A stretch of DNA of 64,000 bases from Parabacteroides distasonis (lineage in GTDB: Bacteria; Bacteroidota; Bacteroidia; Bacteroidales; Tannerellaceae): contig JAFBIR010000002.1 in NCBI GenBank assembly GCA_021531385.1, forward strand, positions 271,879 to 335,878, read 5' to 3'. The notes beneath the pieces are model-generated. The model made no database searches, was not told where the DNA came from, and worked only from the letters and a program-made list of their open reading frames with translations. How positions within the stretch are numbered: position 1 is the first letter of the stretch; each line of letters begins with the position of its first letter. Of the stretch, positions 45,287 to 55,546 are shown piece after piece. Both the position numbers and the translations under genes were made by a program.

Positions 45287-48200
45287 ATGAGTTTATATGC
45301 AACAGCGGTCCGTAAGCCGGTCACCACAGCCCTTGTGTTTGTGGCGATCGTGATCTTTGGCCTTTTTTCATTAAGCAAACTATCCGTCGATCTGTTTCCG
45401 GAGATTGAGACCAACACCATCATGGTGATGACCTCCTATCCGGGTGCCAGCGCAGCGGACATCGAGATGAACGTCTCCAAACCGTTGGAGAACGTGCTGA
45501 ACAGTGTCAGCGACCTCAAACACATCACTTCGCAATCCCGAGAGAACATCTCCATTGTTACCTTGGAGTTTGACTATGGCATTGATATCGACGTGGCGAC
45601 CAACGATGTGCGCGATAAATTGGATATGGTGGAGACCTCTCTCCCCGACGACGTGCAGAACCCGATCATCTTCAAGTTCGGCACGGATGATATTCCTATT
45701 TTGATCCTTTCGGTGACAGCCAACGAGAGTACGAATGCGCTCTATAAAATCTTGGATGATAAGGTGTCCAATCCTTTGGCACGTATCAGTGGCGTAGGTG
45801 CGGTCTCTATCTCCGGTACGCCGATCCGTGAGTTGCAAGTCTATTGCAATCCCTATAAATTAGAGGCTTACGGACAAACCATCGAGAGCATCTCCAGCCT
45901 GATTGCCCAAGAGAACCGCAACACACCAGGTGGTAGCGTCGATTTCGGCTCCAACACCTATTCGCTGCGTGTGCAGGGCGAGTTCACGGATGCCAAGCAG
46001 ATGCTCGACTTGGTGATCGGTAGCCAAAATGGGAAAAACGTCTATCTGCGAGACGTTGCCCGGGTGGAAGACAGCGTCCAGGAGCGAGCGCAAGAGACCT
46101 ACAACAACGGTGAGAAGGGTGGTATGATTGTCATTCAGAAACAATCGGGTGCCAACTCGGTCAACATCGCCAAGAAGGTGCATGAGCAACTACCTGCCAT
46201 CCAAGCCAGCCTCCCTTCTGACGTGAAGTTAGACGTGATCATGGATACCTCCACCAATATCCTCAACACCATCGACAGCCTGAAGGAGACCATCATGATC
46301 ACCTTCTTGGTGGTTATCCTCGTGGTGTTTGTCTTTTTGGGACGTTGGCGTGCGACCTTCATCATCTGTTTGACGATTCCGATCTCCTTGATTGCCTCAT
46401 TCGCTTACCTGTTGGCGTCAGGCAATACACTGAACATCATCTCACTGAGTTCACTCTCTATTGCCATCGGTATGGTGGTGGACGATGCGATCGTGGTGTT
46501 GGAGAATGTCACGACCCATATTGAACGAGGCAGTATGCCTAAGCAAGCGGCTGTCCATGCGACCAATGAGGTGGCTATTTCCGTGGTCGCCTCTACCCTA
46601 ACCATGTTGGCGGTGTTCCTGCCTTTGACGATGGTGAGCGGTATGGCAGGTATCCTGTTTAAACAGTTGGGTTGGATCGTCAGCATCATCATGATTGTCT
46701 CCACAGTAGGTGCGTTGAGTTTGACCCCGATGCTCTGCTCGCAACTGCTTCGTCTTCGTCCGGAGAAGGGAAAGCTCTATAAGCTGATCTTCACCCCGAT
46801 CGAGCACGCTTTGGATCGGTTGGATCATGGCTATGCCCATTTCTTGAATTGGGCAGTTCGCCACCGCAAGACGGTCATCGTTTCCGCTTTCATGGTGTTC
46901 GCAGCCAGCATGTGCTTGATTCCGATTATCAAGACAGAGTTCTTCCCCACGCAGGATAATGCCCGCATCGGCATCACGATCGAGTTGCCTATCGGTACTC
47001 GTCAGGAGATCTCTCGTGAGTTAGCCTTGCGCATCGACCAGAACTTCCGAGAGAAATATCCGGAGATCAAGATCAGCAACTTCACCGAGGGAACGGCTGA
47101 TACAGACAATACGTTCGCCCAGTTGAGCGACAACGGTTCACACATCATCGAGTTCAACATCAGCTTGGTCAGCGTGGGGGATCGTGAACGTGGTTTGACG
47201 GAGATTTGTGAGTTGATGCGTCAAGACTTGGCTGAATACAGCGAGATCAAGAAATTCTCCGTATTGGCGGGTGGACAGGAGGGCTCTATGGGTGGTGACA
47301 CCTCCGTGGATATCGAGATTTATGGTTTCGACTTCGCCCAAACTGACCAAGTGGCTGCCGAGATTGCGCAGCGTATGCGTAACGTGAAGGGTTGTTCGCA
47401 AGCCAATATCAGCCGAAACGACTACATCCCGGAGTATCAGATTGACTTCGATCGGGAAAAATTAGCGATGCATGGTTTGAACATGACAACAGTTTCGCTA
47501 TATTTGCGCAACCGAATCAACGGTTCAACCGCTTCACAATATCGTGAAGATGGCGAAGAGTATGACATCAAGGTTCGTTACGCACCCGAGTTCAGACAGA
47601 CCATTGATGATATTGAGAACATTTTGATCTTCAACAATCAAGGACAAAGTGTCCGTCTGCGTGACATCGGCAAGGTAGTGGAGCGAATGACACCACCTAC
47701 CATCGAGCGTAAAGACCGTGAACGTATCATCACCGTGACGGCCATCGCCGCACCAGATGCCGCTTTAAGCGACTTGGTCGAGGGTGCCCGTAGGGAATTG
47801 GCTCAGATGGAGATTCCCTCAGAGGTCAGCTGGCAGTTGGCCGGAGCCTTTGAGGACATGCAAGATACCTTCTTTGACTTGGGCGTTTTGATGGTCTTGA
47901 TCATTATCTTGGTGTTCATCGTGATGGCGGCTCAGTTTGAGTCATTGGTCGATCCCTTTGTGATCATGTTCTCCATCCCCTTCGCCTTCACCGGTATTGC
48001 AATCGGCTTGGCTGTGACAGGCACACCGCTGGGTGTCATGGCTTTGATCGGTCTGATCATGTTGATGGGTATCGTAGTGAAGAACGGTATCGTGTTGATC
48101 GATTACACCATCCTTTGCCGCGAGAGAGGCATGGGTATCTTGACAGCGGTAGTTACCGCCGGTAAGTCCCGCCTGCGCCCCGTATTGATGACCACCTTGA

Positions 48201-48406
48201 CCACCGTCTTGGGTATGATCCCGATGGCGATTGGCACAGGCGAGGGATCGGAGATGTGGCAGTCCATGGGTATGACCGTTGCGTGGGGTTTGGCAGTCTC
48301 CACATTGATCACCTTGGTGATCGTGCCGACTGTCTATGCTGTATTTGCCGCGAATGGCGTGAAACGTAAACGGCGTAAATTGCATAAATTGAATAAGAAT
48401 AAGTAA
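45287..48406 (+). CDS. RND efflux permease, HAE1 type (system 2)
   Basis: 1039 residues. The N-terminus 'AVRKPVTTALVFVAIVIFGLF' and the twelve-helix RND pattern are clear. The proton-relay pair is D399-D400 in 'IGMVVDDAIVVLENV'. The C-terminus is basic (KRKRRKLHKLNKNK). It is related to but distinct from the pump of system 1. Substrate unknown. Confidence 0.94.
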   Translation: MSLYATAVRKPVTTALVFVAIVIFGLFSLSKLSVDLFPEIETNTIMVMTSYPGASAADIEMNVSKPLENVLNSVSDLKHITSQSRENISIVTLEFDYGIDIDVATNDVRDKLDMVETSLPDDVQNPIIFKFGTDDIPILILSVTANESTNALYKILDDKVSNPLARISGVGAVSISGTPIRELQVYCNPYKLEAYGQTIESISSLIAQENRNTPGGSVDFGSNTYSLRVQGEFTDAKQMLDLVIGSQNGKNVYLRDVARVEDSVQERAQETYNNGEKGGMIVIQKQSGANSVNIAKKVHEQLPAIQASLPSDVKLDVIMDTSTNILNTIDSLKETIMITFLVVILVVFVFLGRWRATFIICLTIPISLIASFAYLLASGNTLNIISLSSLSIAIGMVVDDAIVVLENVTTHIERGSMPKQAAVHATNEVAISVVASTLTMLAVFLPLTMVSGMAGILFKQLGWIVSIIMIVSTVGALSLTPMLCSQLLRLRPEKGKLYKLIFTPIEHALDRLDHGYAHFLNWAVRHRKTVIVSAFMVFAASMCLIPIIKTEFFPTQDNARIGITIELPIGTRQEISRELALRIDQNFREKYPEIKISNFTEGTADTDNTFAQLSDNGSHIIEFNISLVSVGDRERGLTEICELMRQDLAEYSEIKKFSVLAGGQEGSMGGDTSVDIEIYGFDFAQTDQVAAEIAQRMRNVKGCSQANISRNDYIPEYQIDFDREKLAMHGLNMTTVSLYLRNRINGSTASQYREDGEEYDIKVRYAPEFRQTIDDIENILIFNNQGQSVRLRDIGKVVERMTPPTIERKDRERIITVTAIAAPDAALSDLVEGARRELAQMEIPSEVSWQLAGAFEDMQDTFFDLGVLMVLIIILVFIVMAAQFESLVDPFVIMFSIPFAFTGIAIGLAVTGTPLGVMALIGLIMLMGIVVKNGIVLIDYTILCRERGMGILTAVVTAGKSRLRPVLMTTLTTVLGMIPMAIGTGEGSEMWQSMGMTVAWGLAVSTLITLVIVPTVYAVFAANGVKRKRRKLHKLNKNK

Positions 48407-48409
48407 GCG

Positions 48410-48703
48410 ATGAAAGCAATCTTTATATCATTCAATCAGGCTTATTATGAGTCGATTGTAAATTTGATGGATCGCATCAACCTGCGAGGCTTCACCTATT
48501 GGAACGAGGTGCAAGGCCGAGGCAGTCACACGGGAGAACCACATTATGGCAACCATGCTTGGCCGACCTTGAACGCTGCCATCCTAACGATGGTGCCCGA
48601 CGAGAAGGTGGAACACTTTCTCTCGCAGCTGCATCAGATGGATAAAGCGACCGAGGCGCAGGGACTGCGAGCGTTTGTCTGGAACATTGAACAAACCATA
48701 TAG
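48410..48703 (+). CDS. PG0541-type RND transporter-associated small protein
   Basis: 97 residues beginning MKAIFISFNQAYYESIVNLMD, with 'GRGSHTGEPHYGNHAWPTLN'. It starts three bases after the pump stop. Size and the ferredoxin-like pattern recall PII-like regulators, and proteins of this kind accompany RND pumps in Bacteroidetes (PG0541 family). It may sense a small ligand and regulate the pump; this is inference. Confidence 0.78.
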   Translation: MKAIFISFNQAYYESIVNLMDRINLRGFTYWNEVQGRGSHTGEPHYGNHAWPTLNAAILTMVPDEKVEHFLSQLHQMDKATEAQGLRAFVWNIEQTI

Positions 48704-48724
48704 AATAGAAAAGAGTAATAAATT

Positions 48725-49948
48725 ATGGACAACTCCATTTTGTTTACGCCGGGTAAGATCGGTCCGCTCACACTGCGAAACCGTACGATCCGGGCTGCGG
48801 CCTACGAAGGTATGTGCCCAGGTAATGCCCCTTCGGAGCAATTGTTCAACTATCATACAGCGGTGGCTGCTGGTGGTATTGGCATGACCAACATCGCGTA
48901 TGCGGCGGTTACGCAAAGCGGGCTCTCTTTTGAACGCCAATTATGGATGCGCAAGGAGATTATCCCTGGGCTGCGTAAGCTGACCGATGCGATCCACAAA
49001 GAGGGAGCCGCTGCTTCCATCCAATTGGGGCACTGTGGAAACATGTCGCACAAACGCATCTGTGGGTGTACCCCTGTTGGTGCATCCAGCGGATTCAATC
49101 TCTACTCCCCAACCCTCGTACGTGGGTTGAACCCCTCTGAGCTTCCAGCGATGGCCAGAGCCTATGGGGAGGCCGTGAACTTGGCTCGTGAAGCAGGGAT
49201 GGATGCCGTTGAGATTCATGCCGGACATGGCTATCTGATCAGCCAATTCCTCTCTCCTTACACCAACCATCGCTCAGACGAGTATGGCGGTAGCCTCGCC
49301 AACCGTATGCGTTTCATGAAGATGTGTATGGCAGAGGTGATGAAGGCTGCTGGTAGCGATATGGCCGTTACGGTCAAAATGAACATGCGTGATGGGTTCA
49401 AGGGGGGCATGGAGATTGACGAGAGCTTGGAGGTGGCACGCACCCTGCAAGATGAATGTGGGGTACATGCGTTGGTGTTGAGCGGTGGTTTCGTGAGCCG
49501 TGCACCCATGTATGTGATGCGTGGTACCATGCCAATCCGCACACTGACCCATTATATGCCTTGGGGTTATCTACCTATCGGCGTACGTATGGTGGGGAAA
49601 TACATGATTCCTTCCGTTCCTTTCAAAGAGGCCTATTTCTTAGAAGACGCCCTGAAGTTCCGGAAAGCGTTGCACATGCCGTTGATTTATGTAGGTGGCT
49701 TAATCGCTCGGGATAAAATCGAGGAGGTCTTGAACGATGGCTTCCAGTTCGTCGCCATGGCGCGTGCCTTGGTGAATGATCCTGGCTTTGTCAATCGGAT
49801 GAAGACAGATGCCCATGCCCGGGTGGATTGCGGCCATAGCAACTATTGCGTAGCCCGTATCTATACCCGCGATATGGTTTGTCACAAGACCGTGGAGGAC
49901 CTTCCCGCTTGCTTAGCGAACGAGATCAAACGACTGGAATATAAATAA
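48725..49948 (+). CDS. NADH:flavin oxidoreductase, old yellow enzyme family
   Basis: 407 residues, a single FMN-binding TIM barrel without the C-terminal flavoprotein domain of 2,4-dienoyl-CoA reductases. 'AGHGYLISQFLSPYTNHRSDEYGGS' (substrate and FMN motif) and 'MARALVNDPGFVNRM' near the end are diagnostic. A C-terminal Cys cluster ('DCGHSNYCVARIY') resembles the region that binds an Fe-S cluster in larger members. It probably reduces an activated alkene. It lies in line with the pump operon (21-base gap). Confidence 0.88.
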   Translation: MDNSILFTPGKIGPLTLRNRTIRAAAYEGMCPGNAPSEQLFNYHTAVAAGGIGMTNIAYAAVTQSGLSFERQLWMRKEIIPGLRKLTDAIHKEGAAASIQLGHCGNMSHKRICGCTPVGASSGFNLYSPTLVRGLNPSELPAMARAYGEAVNLAREAGMDAVEIHAGHGYLISQFLSPYTNHRSDEYGGSLANRMRFMKMCMAEVMKAAGSDMAVTVKMNMRDGFKGGMEIDESLEVARTLQDECGVHALVLSGGFVSRAPMYVMRGTMPIRTLTHYMPWGYLPIGVRMVGKYMIPSVPFKEAYFLEDALKFRKALHMPLIYVGGLIARDKIEEVLNDGFQFVAMARALVNDPGFVNRMKTDAHARVDCGHSNYCVARIYTRDMVCHKTVEDLPACLANEIKRLEYK

Positions 49949-49961
49949 GGGAGGAGAAAGA

Positions 49962-50786
49962 ATGGAGAAGCAATGGGCGTTAGTGACCGGTGCCAGCTCT
50001 GGCATCGGTTTTGCGTATGCAAAGGAGTTAGCCAGTCGGGGCTATCCCGTTGTGATGGTCAGCAACGAGGAGCAGGCCATCCAAGAGAAAGGAGAATGGA
50101 TCCGCAAAACCTATGGGGTGGATGTCCTTGCCCTTTATCAAGACTTGGCCGTGCCGGGAGCAGCGAAAGCGCTTTTTGACATCTGCCAAGAAGAAGAGAT
50201 TATCGTGGATATATTGGTGAACAATGCCGGCATGTTCTTCCTCAATGAGATTGTGGATGAGAAAGAGGTCAAGGTGGAGAAGATGCTCTACCTGCACATG
50301 ACGACTCCCACCCAATTATGCTACTATTTCGGCAAAGAGATGAAACGGCGCGAACATGGGCATATCCTCATCATGTCTTCCCTCTCTTGCTGGTTCCCCT
50401 TCCCTGGCATCTCGCTCTATGCCTCCACGAAGCGCTACCTGAAAAGCATGGCGCAAGGACTGCGCACAGAGATGAAGGCATACGGGGTAAACGTCACCGT
50501 GGTTTGTCCCGGTGCAGTTGCGACCAACCTCTATAATTTGAAGGACAACTTAAAGGAATTAGCCATTCACTTAGGTGTGATGATGCGCCCGGAGCAATTA
50601 GCTAAGAAGGCCATCAATGCCATGTTCAAGAAGCGTTACAGTATCTTGCCTGGTTTGCTCAACAAGATCTTCACGCCCATCGTGATGGCCTTGCCGCAAT
50701 GCGTGGTCATCTTCCTCATGCGTCATACAGGTATTTTGCCTTATCATCCAACTAATGACGAAAAATTCCTCACTCCTCATGCTTAA
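49962..50786 (+). CDS. short-chain dehydrogenase/reductase
   Basis: 274 residues. 'VTGASSGIGFAYAKELASRGY' is the classical SDR nucleotide site, NNAG follows, and 'SSLSCWFPFPGISLYASTKRYLK' holds the S-Y-K triad. The C-terminus (about 225-260) is hydrophobic, as in membrane-associated members acting on lipids or sterols. It follows the OYE gene by 13 bases, probably last in the operon. Substrate unknown. Confidence 0.88.
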   Translation: MEKQWALVTGASSGIGFAYAKELASRGYPVVMVSNEEQAIQEKGEWIRKTYGVDVLALYQDLAVPGAAKALFDICQEEEIIVDILVNNAGMFFLNEIVDEKEVKVEKMLYLHMTTPTQLCYYFGKEMKRREHGHILIMSSLSCWFPFPGISLYASTKRYLKSMAQGLRTEMKAYGVNVTVVCPGAVATNLYNLKDNLKELAIHLGVMMRPEQLAKKAINAMFKKRYSILPGLLNKIFTPIVMALPQCVVIFLMRHTGILPYHPTNDEKFLTPHA

Positions 50787-50801
50787 TTTCTAAATAATAA
50801 C

Positions 50802-50809
50802 TATCTTTG
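50802..50809 (+). promoter_or_regulatory. -7 promoter box of rplY
   Basis: TATCTTTG, 86 bases before the rplY ATG. Confidence 0.6.
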
Positions 50810-50894
50810 CACCCGCTTTTTAGCCCGTACCGTGTGATGGGAAATTAGAGAGCACAACAACAAACTAATTTTGAGTAACACAAACAAGTAAAAA

Positions 50895-51479
50895 ATGAAG
50901 ACATTCAAATTGGAAGGCAAAAGCAGAGAAATCATCGCACGCTCTGCTGATCAGAAGAGAGCTTTGAAGGCTATGCGTAAGAACGATGAGATCCCCGCTG
51001 TGCTTTATGGTGGCGAGAAAGTGGTTCACTTTGCAGTGACAAACGATGCCGTTCGTAAGTTGGTTTACACCCCGGAGATCTTCGTAGTTGAGTTGACAAT
51101 CGACGGCGAGACAACAATGGCAATCATGAAGGAGATCCAATTCCACCCGGTAAGCGACAAGATCCTGCACATGGATTTCTTGGCAGTTAGCAAGGAGAAA
51201 CCGGTTGAGATGGAGGTTCCCGTTGCTCTGGAGGGTCACGCAGAAGGTGTGAAAGCCGGTGGTAAGTTAACACTGCAGATGAGAAAGCTGAGAGTAAAGG
51301 CTATTTACGATCAGATCCCCGAGAAGTTGGTGATCAACGTGGACAACTTGGGCTTAGGCAAGACCATGCAGGTTGGTGCATTGCACTTTGAGGGCCTTGA
51401 GGTCATGAACGCAAAGAACGCTGTCGTTTGTGCCGTTCAGTTGACTCGTGCCGCTCGTGGTGCACAGGCTAAGGCTTAA
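50895..51479 (+). CDS. rplY: ribosomal protein bL25 (Ctc form)
   Basis: 194 residues, the long CTC-type form with an N-terminal L25 domain ('KSREIIARSADQKRALKAMRK', 'IPAVLYGG') and a C-terminal beta domain. It binds 5S rRNA in the large subunit. It is followed by a hairpin at 51511-51546 and then pth, the common order. Confidence 0.95.
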   Translation: MKTFKLEGKSREIIARSADQKRALKAMRKNDEIPAVLYGGEKVVHFAVTNDAVRKLVYTPEIFVVELTIDGETTMAIMKEIQFHPVSDKILHMDFLAVSKEKPVEMEVPVALEGHAEGVKAGGKLTLQMRKLRVKAIYDQIPEKLVINVDNLGLGKTMQVGALHFEGLEVMNAKNAVVCAVQLTRAARGAQAKA

Positions 51480-51510
51480 TCGTTGAGAGAAAGTAACAGC
51501 ACACAAAGAT

Positions 51511-51546
51511 CGGGGGAGGATATTCTTGGAATGTTCTCCCCCGTTT
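51511..51546 (+). terminator. hairpin between rplY and pth
   Basis: CGGGGGAG and CTCCCCCG form a strong stem with further inner pairing. Only GTTTG follows, so termination may be partial. Confidence 0.6.
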
Positions 51547-51570
51547 GCATAACCAAGATAACCAAACAAA

Positions 51571-52128
51571 ATGAAATATTTAATTACCGGACTGGGCAAC
51601 ATCGGAGCGGAGTATTTAGGCACACGCCATAACATCGGATTTCGGGTTGTCAACCAGTTAGTTGAGAGCGTAAACGGCCAGTTTACAGATGAGCGTTATG
51701 GAGCGATTGCCCGTATTCGGGTGAAGAGTGCGGAGCTGACTGTCTTGAAGCCCAACACCTTCATGAACCTCAGTGGTAATGCTGTGCGCTATTGGCTACA
51801 GAAAGAGAACATCCCTGTGGAAAACCTATTAGTGGTGGTCGATGATTTGGCTTTGCCTTTCGGTCACCTGCGCTTAAAGCCACAGGGGAGCGATGCGGGA
51901 CACAATGGATTGAAGAATATCGCTCAACTGTTGAACACACAGAACTATGCTCGCCTACGCTTTGGCATTGGCAACGATTTTCCCCGTGGCGGACAGATTG
52001 ACTATGTCTTGGGGAAGTTCCCTCCGGAGCAACTGCAACAGATGCCGGAAGTGTTAGATAAAGCCGTTGAGATCATTAAGAGTTTCTGCCTGGCTGGAAT
52101 CCAGATCACGATGAACCAATATAATTAA
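51571..52128 (+). CDS. pth: peptidyl-tRNA hydrolase
   Basis: 185 residues. Catalytic His in 'GTRHNIGFR' (about residue 20), '[11 protein letters not shown]' with the substrate Asn, and '[20 protein letters not shown]' with the conserved Asp. It recycles peptidyl-tRNA. The S4 gene begins five bases after its stop. Confidence 0.96.
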   Translation: MKYLITGLGNIGAEYLGTRHNIGFRVVNQLVESVNGQFTDERYGAIARIRVKSAELTVLKPNTFMNLSGNAVRYWLQKENIPVENLLVVVDDLALPFGHLRLKPQGSDAGHNGLKNIAQLLNTQNYARLRFGIGNDFPRGGQIDYVLGKFPPEQLQQMPEVLDKAVEIIKSFCLAGIQITMNQYN

Positions 52129-52133
52129 GGAGT

Positions 52134-52562
52134 ATGGAAGTTCGCATAGATAAATGGATGTGGGCTACCCGCATCTTCAAGACACGCACCATTGCGGCAG
52201 ATGCCTGCAAGAAGGGACGGGTCATGGTAGGTGGTGTAACCGTCAAACCCTCCCGTACGATCAAGGTAGGTGAGGTAATCCAGGTACGAAAACCGCCCAT
52301 CACCTTTTCGTTCAAGGTATTGGCCTTGGCACAAAACCGAATGGGGGCCAAGCTGGTGCCCGAGTATATGGAGAATGTCACCACCCCTGATCAATATGAG
52401 ATCTTAGAGATGAATCGTATCTCTGGCTTTGTCAACCGAGCCAAAGGTTTAGGTCGTCCCACGAAGAAAGATCGGCGAGAACTGGAGCAATTCACCGAGC
52501 CCTCTTTTGATCCTACTGCCCTTGACTTCGACTTTGACGAAGAGGATTTTGAGGAGGAGTAA
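52134..52562 (+). CDS. S4-domain RNA-binding protein (HslR/Hsp15-like)
   Basis: 142 residues. The N-terminal S4 domain ('RIDKWMWATRIFKTRTIAADACKKGRV') is as in Hsp15, which binds stalled 50S-peptidyl-tRNA complexes. The C-terminus is acidic (DFDFDEEDFEEE). It is in one unit with pth, fitting a role in ribosome rescue. Confidence 0.9.
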   Translation: MEVRIDKWMWATRIFKTRTIAADACKKGRVMVGGVTVKPSRTIKVGEVIQVRKPPITFSFKVLALAQNRMGAKLVPEYMENVTTPDQYEILEMNRISGFVNRAKGLGRPTKKDRRELEQFTEPSFDPTALDFDFDEEDFEEE

Positions 52563-52568
52563 ACAAGT

Positions 52569-54818
52569 TTATAAAGGATCCACATCATAATGAAGTAATA
52601 GGGAACGGAAGGCGGGTAGAGCTTGCATGGATTGCTGAACCTCATCCAAGAAGGTGCGGAGAGGTGTTATGCCTGCAGCGAGCTCTACCTTAATAACGAT
52701 CTGCCGCAGGTAGAGGGACTGAATACGGTGGATGGGGGGCGTAACCGGACCTAACACCCGATCGCCCAACCGGAAGCGGAGTTTATCGGCATAAAGACGA
52801 GCCATCTCTTGTAAGGAGGGCTCCCGCTTTCCTCGCAACACGACTACGATTAAGCGATAATAGGGCGGATAACGGAACTGGCTGCGCTCTGCCAACTGCA
52901 TCCGCACCATCTCCTTATAGGCAAAGCGTTGCACCATGCAAATCAAGGGATGATCCGGCTGTGTAGTTTGCAGCACAACCACACCTGGTTGCTCCCGCCG
53001 GCCAGCACGACCACTCACCTGCACCATCAACTGAAAGGCACGCTCATGCGCCCGGAAATCGGGGAAGTTCATCAAACTATCGGCACTGAGAATGCCAACC
53101 ACGCTTACCCGGCCGAAGTCCAATCCCTTGGAGATCATCTGTGTACCGATCAAGATCTGAATCTTGCCTCGCTCAAAGTCCGCAATGATCCGCTCATACG
53201 CTGTGCGGGTGCGTGCCGTGTCAAAATCCAAGCGTTCCACCTTGGCCTCTGGGAAAAGCCGAGCGACCTCCTCCTCCACCTGCTCCGTGCCGAAGCCTTG
53301 CAGGCGCAGTTCCACGCTGTCGCAATCCGGACAACGAGTAGGGAAAGCGGTAGTATAGCCACAATAATGACAGGTCAAGGTACGATATGCCTTGTGATAG
53401 GTCAGGCTAACATCGCAGTTGACGCAATGCGGCACCCAGCCACATTGCCGACACTCCACCATTGGCGCAAAGCCACGTCGATTCTGAAACAAAATAACCT
53501 GCTCTCCACACATCAAAGCTGCCTGAATCTTCTCCACCAACAGGGGCGAGAAGAGCGTATCTTTCATCAGCTTCTTCCGTTTCAACTCACGGGTGTTCAC
53601 CGTCAAGATCTCCGGCATCCTGCAATCGCCATAACGAGTGGTCAACTCTACTAAGCCGTATTTTCCCGTAGTCGCATTGTAATAGGAATCAATGGAAGGA
53701 GTAGCAGAACCCAACAAGGTCTTTCCGCCATGCAAATTGGCCAAGACAATCGCCGCACTACGGGCATGATAACGTGGCGCAGGGTCTTGCTGCTTGTAGC
53801 TGGTCTCATGCTCCTCATCCACAATAATCAGGCCTAACTTGGAGAACGGAAGAAAAAGGGAGGAACGCACACCTAACACCACCACCGGCACCTCCTGCTG
53901 TAACAGGCGGTTCCAGACCTCCGCCCGCTCCGTATCTGAGAATTTGGAATGATACACCAACAGCCGATCCCCAAAGTATTTCCCCAACCGCTCCATGATC
54001 TGCGTCGTGATCGCAATCTCCGGTAACAGGTAGAGCACCTGCCTCCCTTGTCGCAACTCCTCCGCAATAAGATGCGCATAGATCTCCGTCTTGCCACTGG
54101 AGGTGACTCCTTGCAATAAACAGACTGCCTTCTCCTGAAAAACGGCTTGAATCTCCTTAAAGGCACGGGCTTGCGCCTCGCTCAACGGTTTCATGGTGAT
54201 CTCCTGCCACCGTTTAGGCACACATGGCCGTTCCGCCTCCTTCTCATAGGCTTCTAACACACCTCGTTTCAGCAATCCATCCAGCACAGCCGCCGAAGCA
54301 TCGCACTGCTCCAACAAGGCTTTGCGAGGCATCTCCGCCGCAGATCCCGGCTCCAATGCCTGGGTCAAATCCAAGAAACATAGGAGTAACTGCTCCTGTT
54401 TTTTCGCCCGCTTCAAACCGTCTAAGAGCGCAAGCAGACGCTCCTCTTGCCGATAGTCAGCCGACAAACGAATATATAATTGCCGCTTCGGCTGAAAAGC
54501 TTGCGCCGAAGGGATAGCCGCCTTATAGACATCGCCCAAACGACAGATATAATAGGAGGCAATCCACTGCCAAAAGCGCAACTGGAGCGGACGAACGACA
54601 GGCGAGACATCGACCAAGGCATACAGCTCTTTCACCGTCTGCTCTGCTTGAGGTGCCCGATCATGCACTTCCCACACCAAGGCGGTGTAACAACGCCTCT
54701 TGCCAAAATAAACCATAACCCGACAACCAGGAACCACCAAAGGCTCCAGATCATCGGGTATCCGATAGGTATAACTATTTGCTAAAGGAAGGGGCAGTAT
54801 GACTTCTGCATACCTCAT
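52569..54818 (-). CDS. priA: primosomal replication protein N' (PriA helicase)
   Basis: 749 residues. The N-terminal DNA-binding domain starts 'YAEVILPLPLANSYTYRIPDD'. Walker A is 'LLQGVTSSGKTEIY', the DEAH-like box is 'LIIVDEEHETSYKQQDPAPRYHAR', and paired Cys motifs bind zinc ('CRQCGWVPHCVNCD', 'CHYCGYTTAFPTRCPDCD'). It restarts stalled replication forks. It follows the barrel protein gene by nine bases on the same strand. Confidence 0.96.
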   Translation of the reverse strand: MRYAEVILPLPLANSYTYRIPDDLEPLVVPGCRVMVYFGKRRCYTALVWEVHDRAPQAEQTVKELYALVDVSPVVRPLQLRFWQWIASYYICRLGDVYKAAIPSAQAFQPKRQLYIRLSADYRQEERLLALLDGLKRAKKQEQLLLCFLDLTQALEPGSAAEMPRKALLEQCDASAAVLDGLLKRGVLEAYEKEAERPCVPKRWQEITMKPLSEAQARAFKEIQAVFQEKAVCLLQGVTSSGKTEIYAHLIAEELRQGRQVLYLLPEIAITTQIMERLGKYFGDRLLVYHSKFSDTERAEVWNRLLQQEVPVVVLGVRSSLFLPFSKLGLIIVDEEHETSYKQQDPAPRYHARSAAIVLANLHGGKTLLGSATPSIDSYYNATTGKYGLVELTTRYGDCRMPEILTVNTRELKRKKLMKDTLFSPLLVEKIQAALMCGEQVILFQNRRGFAPMVECRQCGWVPHCVNCDVSLTYHKAYRTLTCHYCGYTTAFPTRCPDCDSVELRLQGFGTEQVEEEVARLFPEAKVERLDFDTARTRTAYERIIADFERGKIQILIGTQMISKGLDFGRVSVVGILSADSLMNFPDFRAHERAFQLMVQVSGRAGRREQPGVVVLQTTQPDHPLICMVQRFAYKEMVRMQLAERSQFRYPPYYRLIVVVLRGKREPSLQEMARLYADKLRFRLGDRVLGPVTPPIHRIQSLYLRQIVIKVELAAGITPLRTFLDEVQQSMQALPAFRSLLLHYDVDPL

Positions 54819-54827
54819 ACTCCCGGA

Positions 54828-55445
54828 TTAGAAGAGGATAGCCGCCGTAACCGACCAACCCCGATTCTTACCATCACTCTTTGTCAAAGAGAGGGATTCC
54901 ATACTGTAATTGTTGGTCAAGCCCAAACCATAGTTCAGGCCTACCTGCAAATGGCTGATCAGTTCCACGCCCGCACCAAAATTCAATCCGGCACTGAAGC
55001 TCTTGGTCTTCACCTGATCCACCATGCTACCCGGTAGCTCCCAAATCTTATTGCCACCCACGCGAAAACCCACATAGGGACCTGCTGCCAGATAGACCTT
55101 CATGATTGGCAATCCCAACTTCCATTTCAAGTTGACCGGCACGTCAATATAATCATTCTTGAGTGAAGTCTTTTCACCACTAACAGTTTTCGTCTCCAAG
55201 CCCTTTTGTGCGTAGAGAATCGCCGCATCAAACCCAAGTCCGACCAAAGGCAACGAACCTTCAATCATAGGACCGATCTGAAATCCTGTCACATTATCCG
55301 ACTGCAATACATCGGTACTGAAATGAACGGAAGCGATGTTCAATCCGCCCTTCACACCCAAGCGTACCTGTGCACTCGCTTGTCCTATCCCTAAAAAAAG
55401 GAGGGCTGCAAATACCAGCCCCACAATCATTCGTCTATCTATCAT
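54828..55445 (-). CDS. outer-membrane beta-barrel protein (porin/OmpA-like family)
   Basis: 205 residues with a signal peptide (about 1-25, ending GQASAQ). 'VRLGVKGGLNIASV', alternating hydrophobic strands and a terminal aromatic-containing strand (VTAAILF) indicate an eight-stranded PorT/OMP_b-brl_2-type barrel. Function unknown. It lies 273 bases downstream of a cobalamin riboswitch on the same strand, with an intervening hairpin. I see no convincing promoter of its own between that hairpin and its start. Confidence 0.85.
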   Translation of the reverse strand: MIDRRMIVGLVFAALLFLGIGQASAQVRLGVKGGLNIASVHFSTDVLQSDNVTGFQIGPMIEGSLPLVGLGFDAAILYAQKGLETKTVSGEKTSLKNDYIDVPVNLKWKLGLPIMKVYLAAGPYVGFRVGGNKIWELPGSMVDQVKTKSFSAGLNFGAGVELISHLQVGLNYGLGLTNNYSMESLSLTKSDGKNRGWSVTAAILF

Positions 55446-55546
55446 CTTGTTTCCCTTTAATACTTATATGATGTATATAGGCCATCTCTTTTTTTACAAC
55501 CACCTAATGGCATCAATAGTTCAACCGCAACCACTCGGTTCTACAT

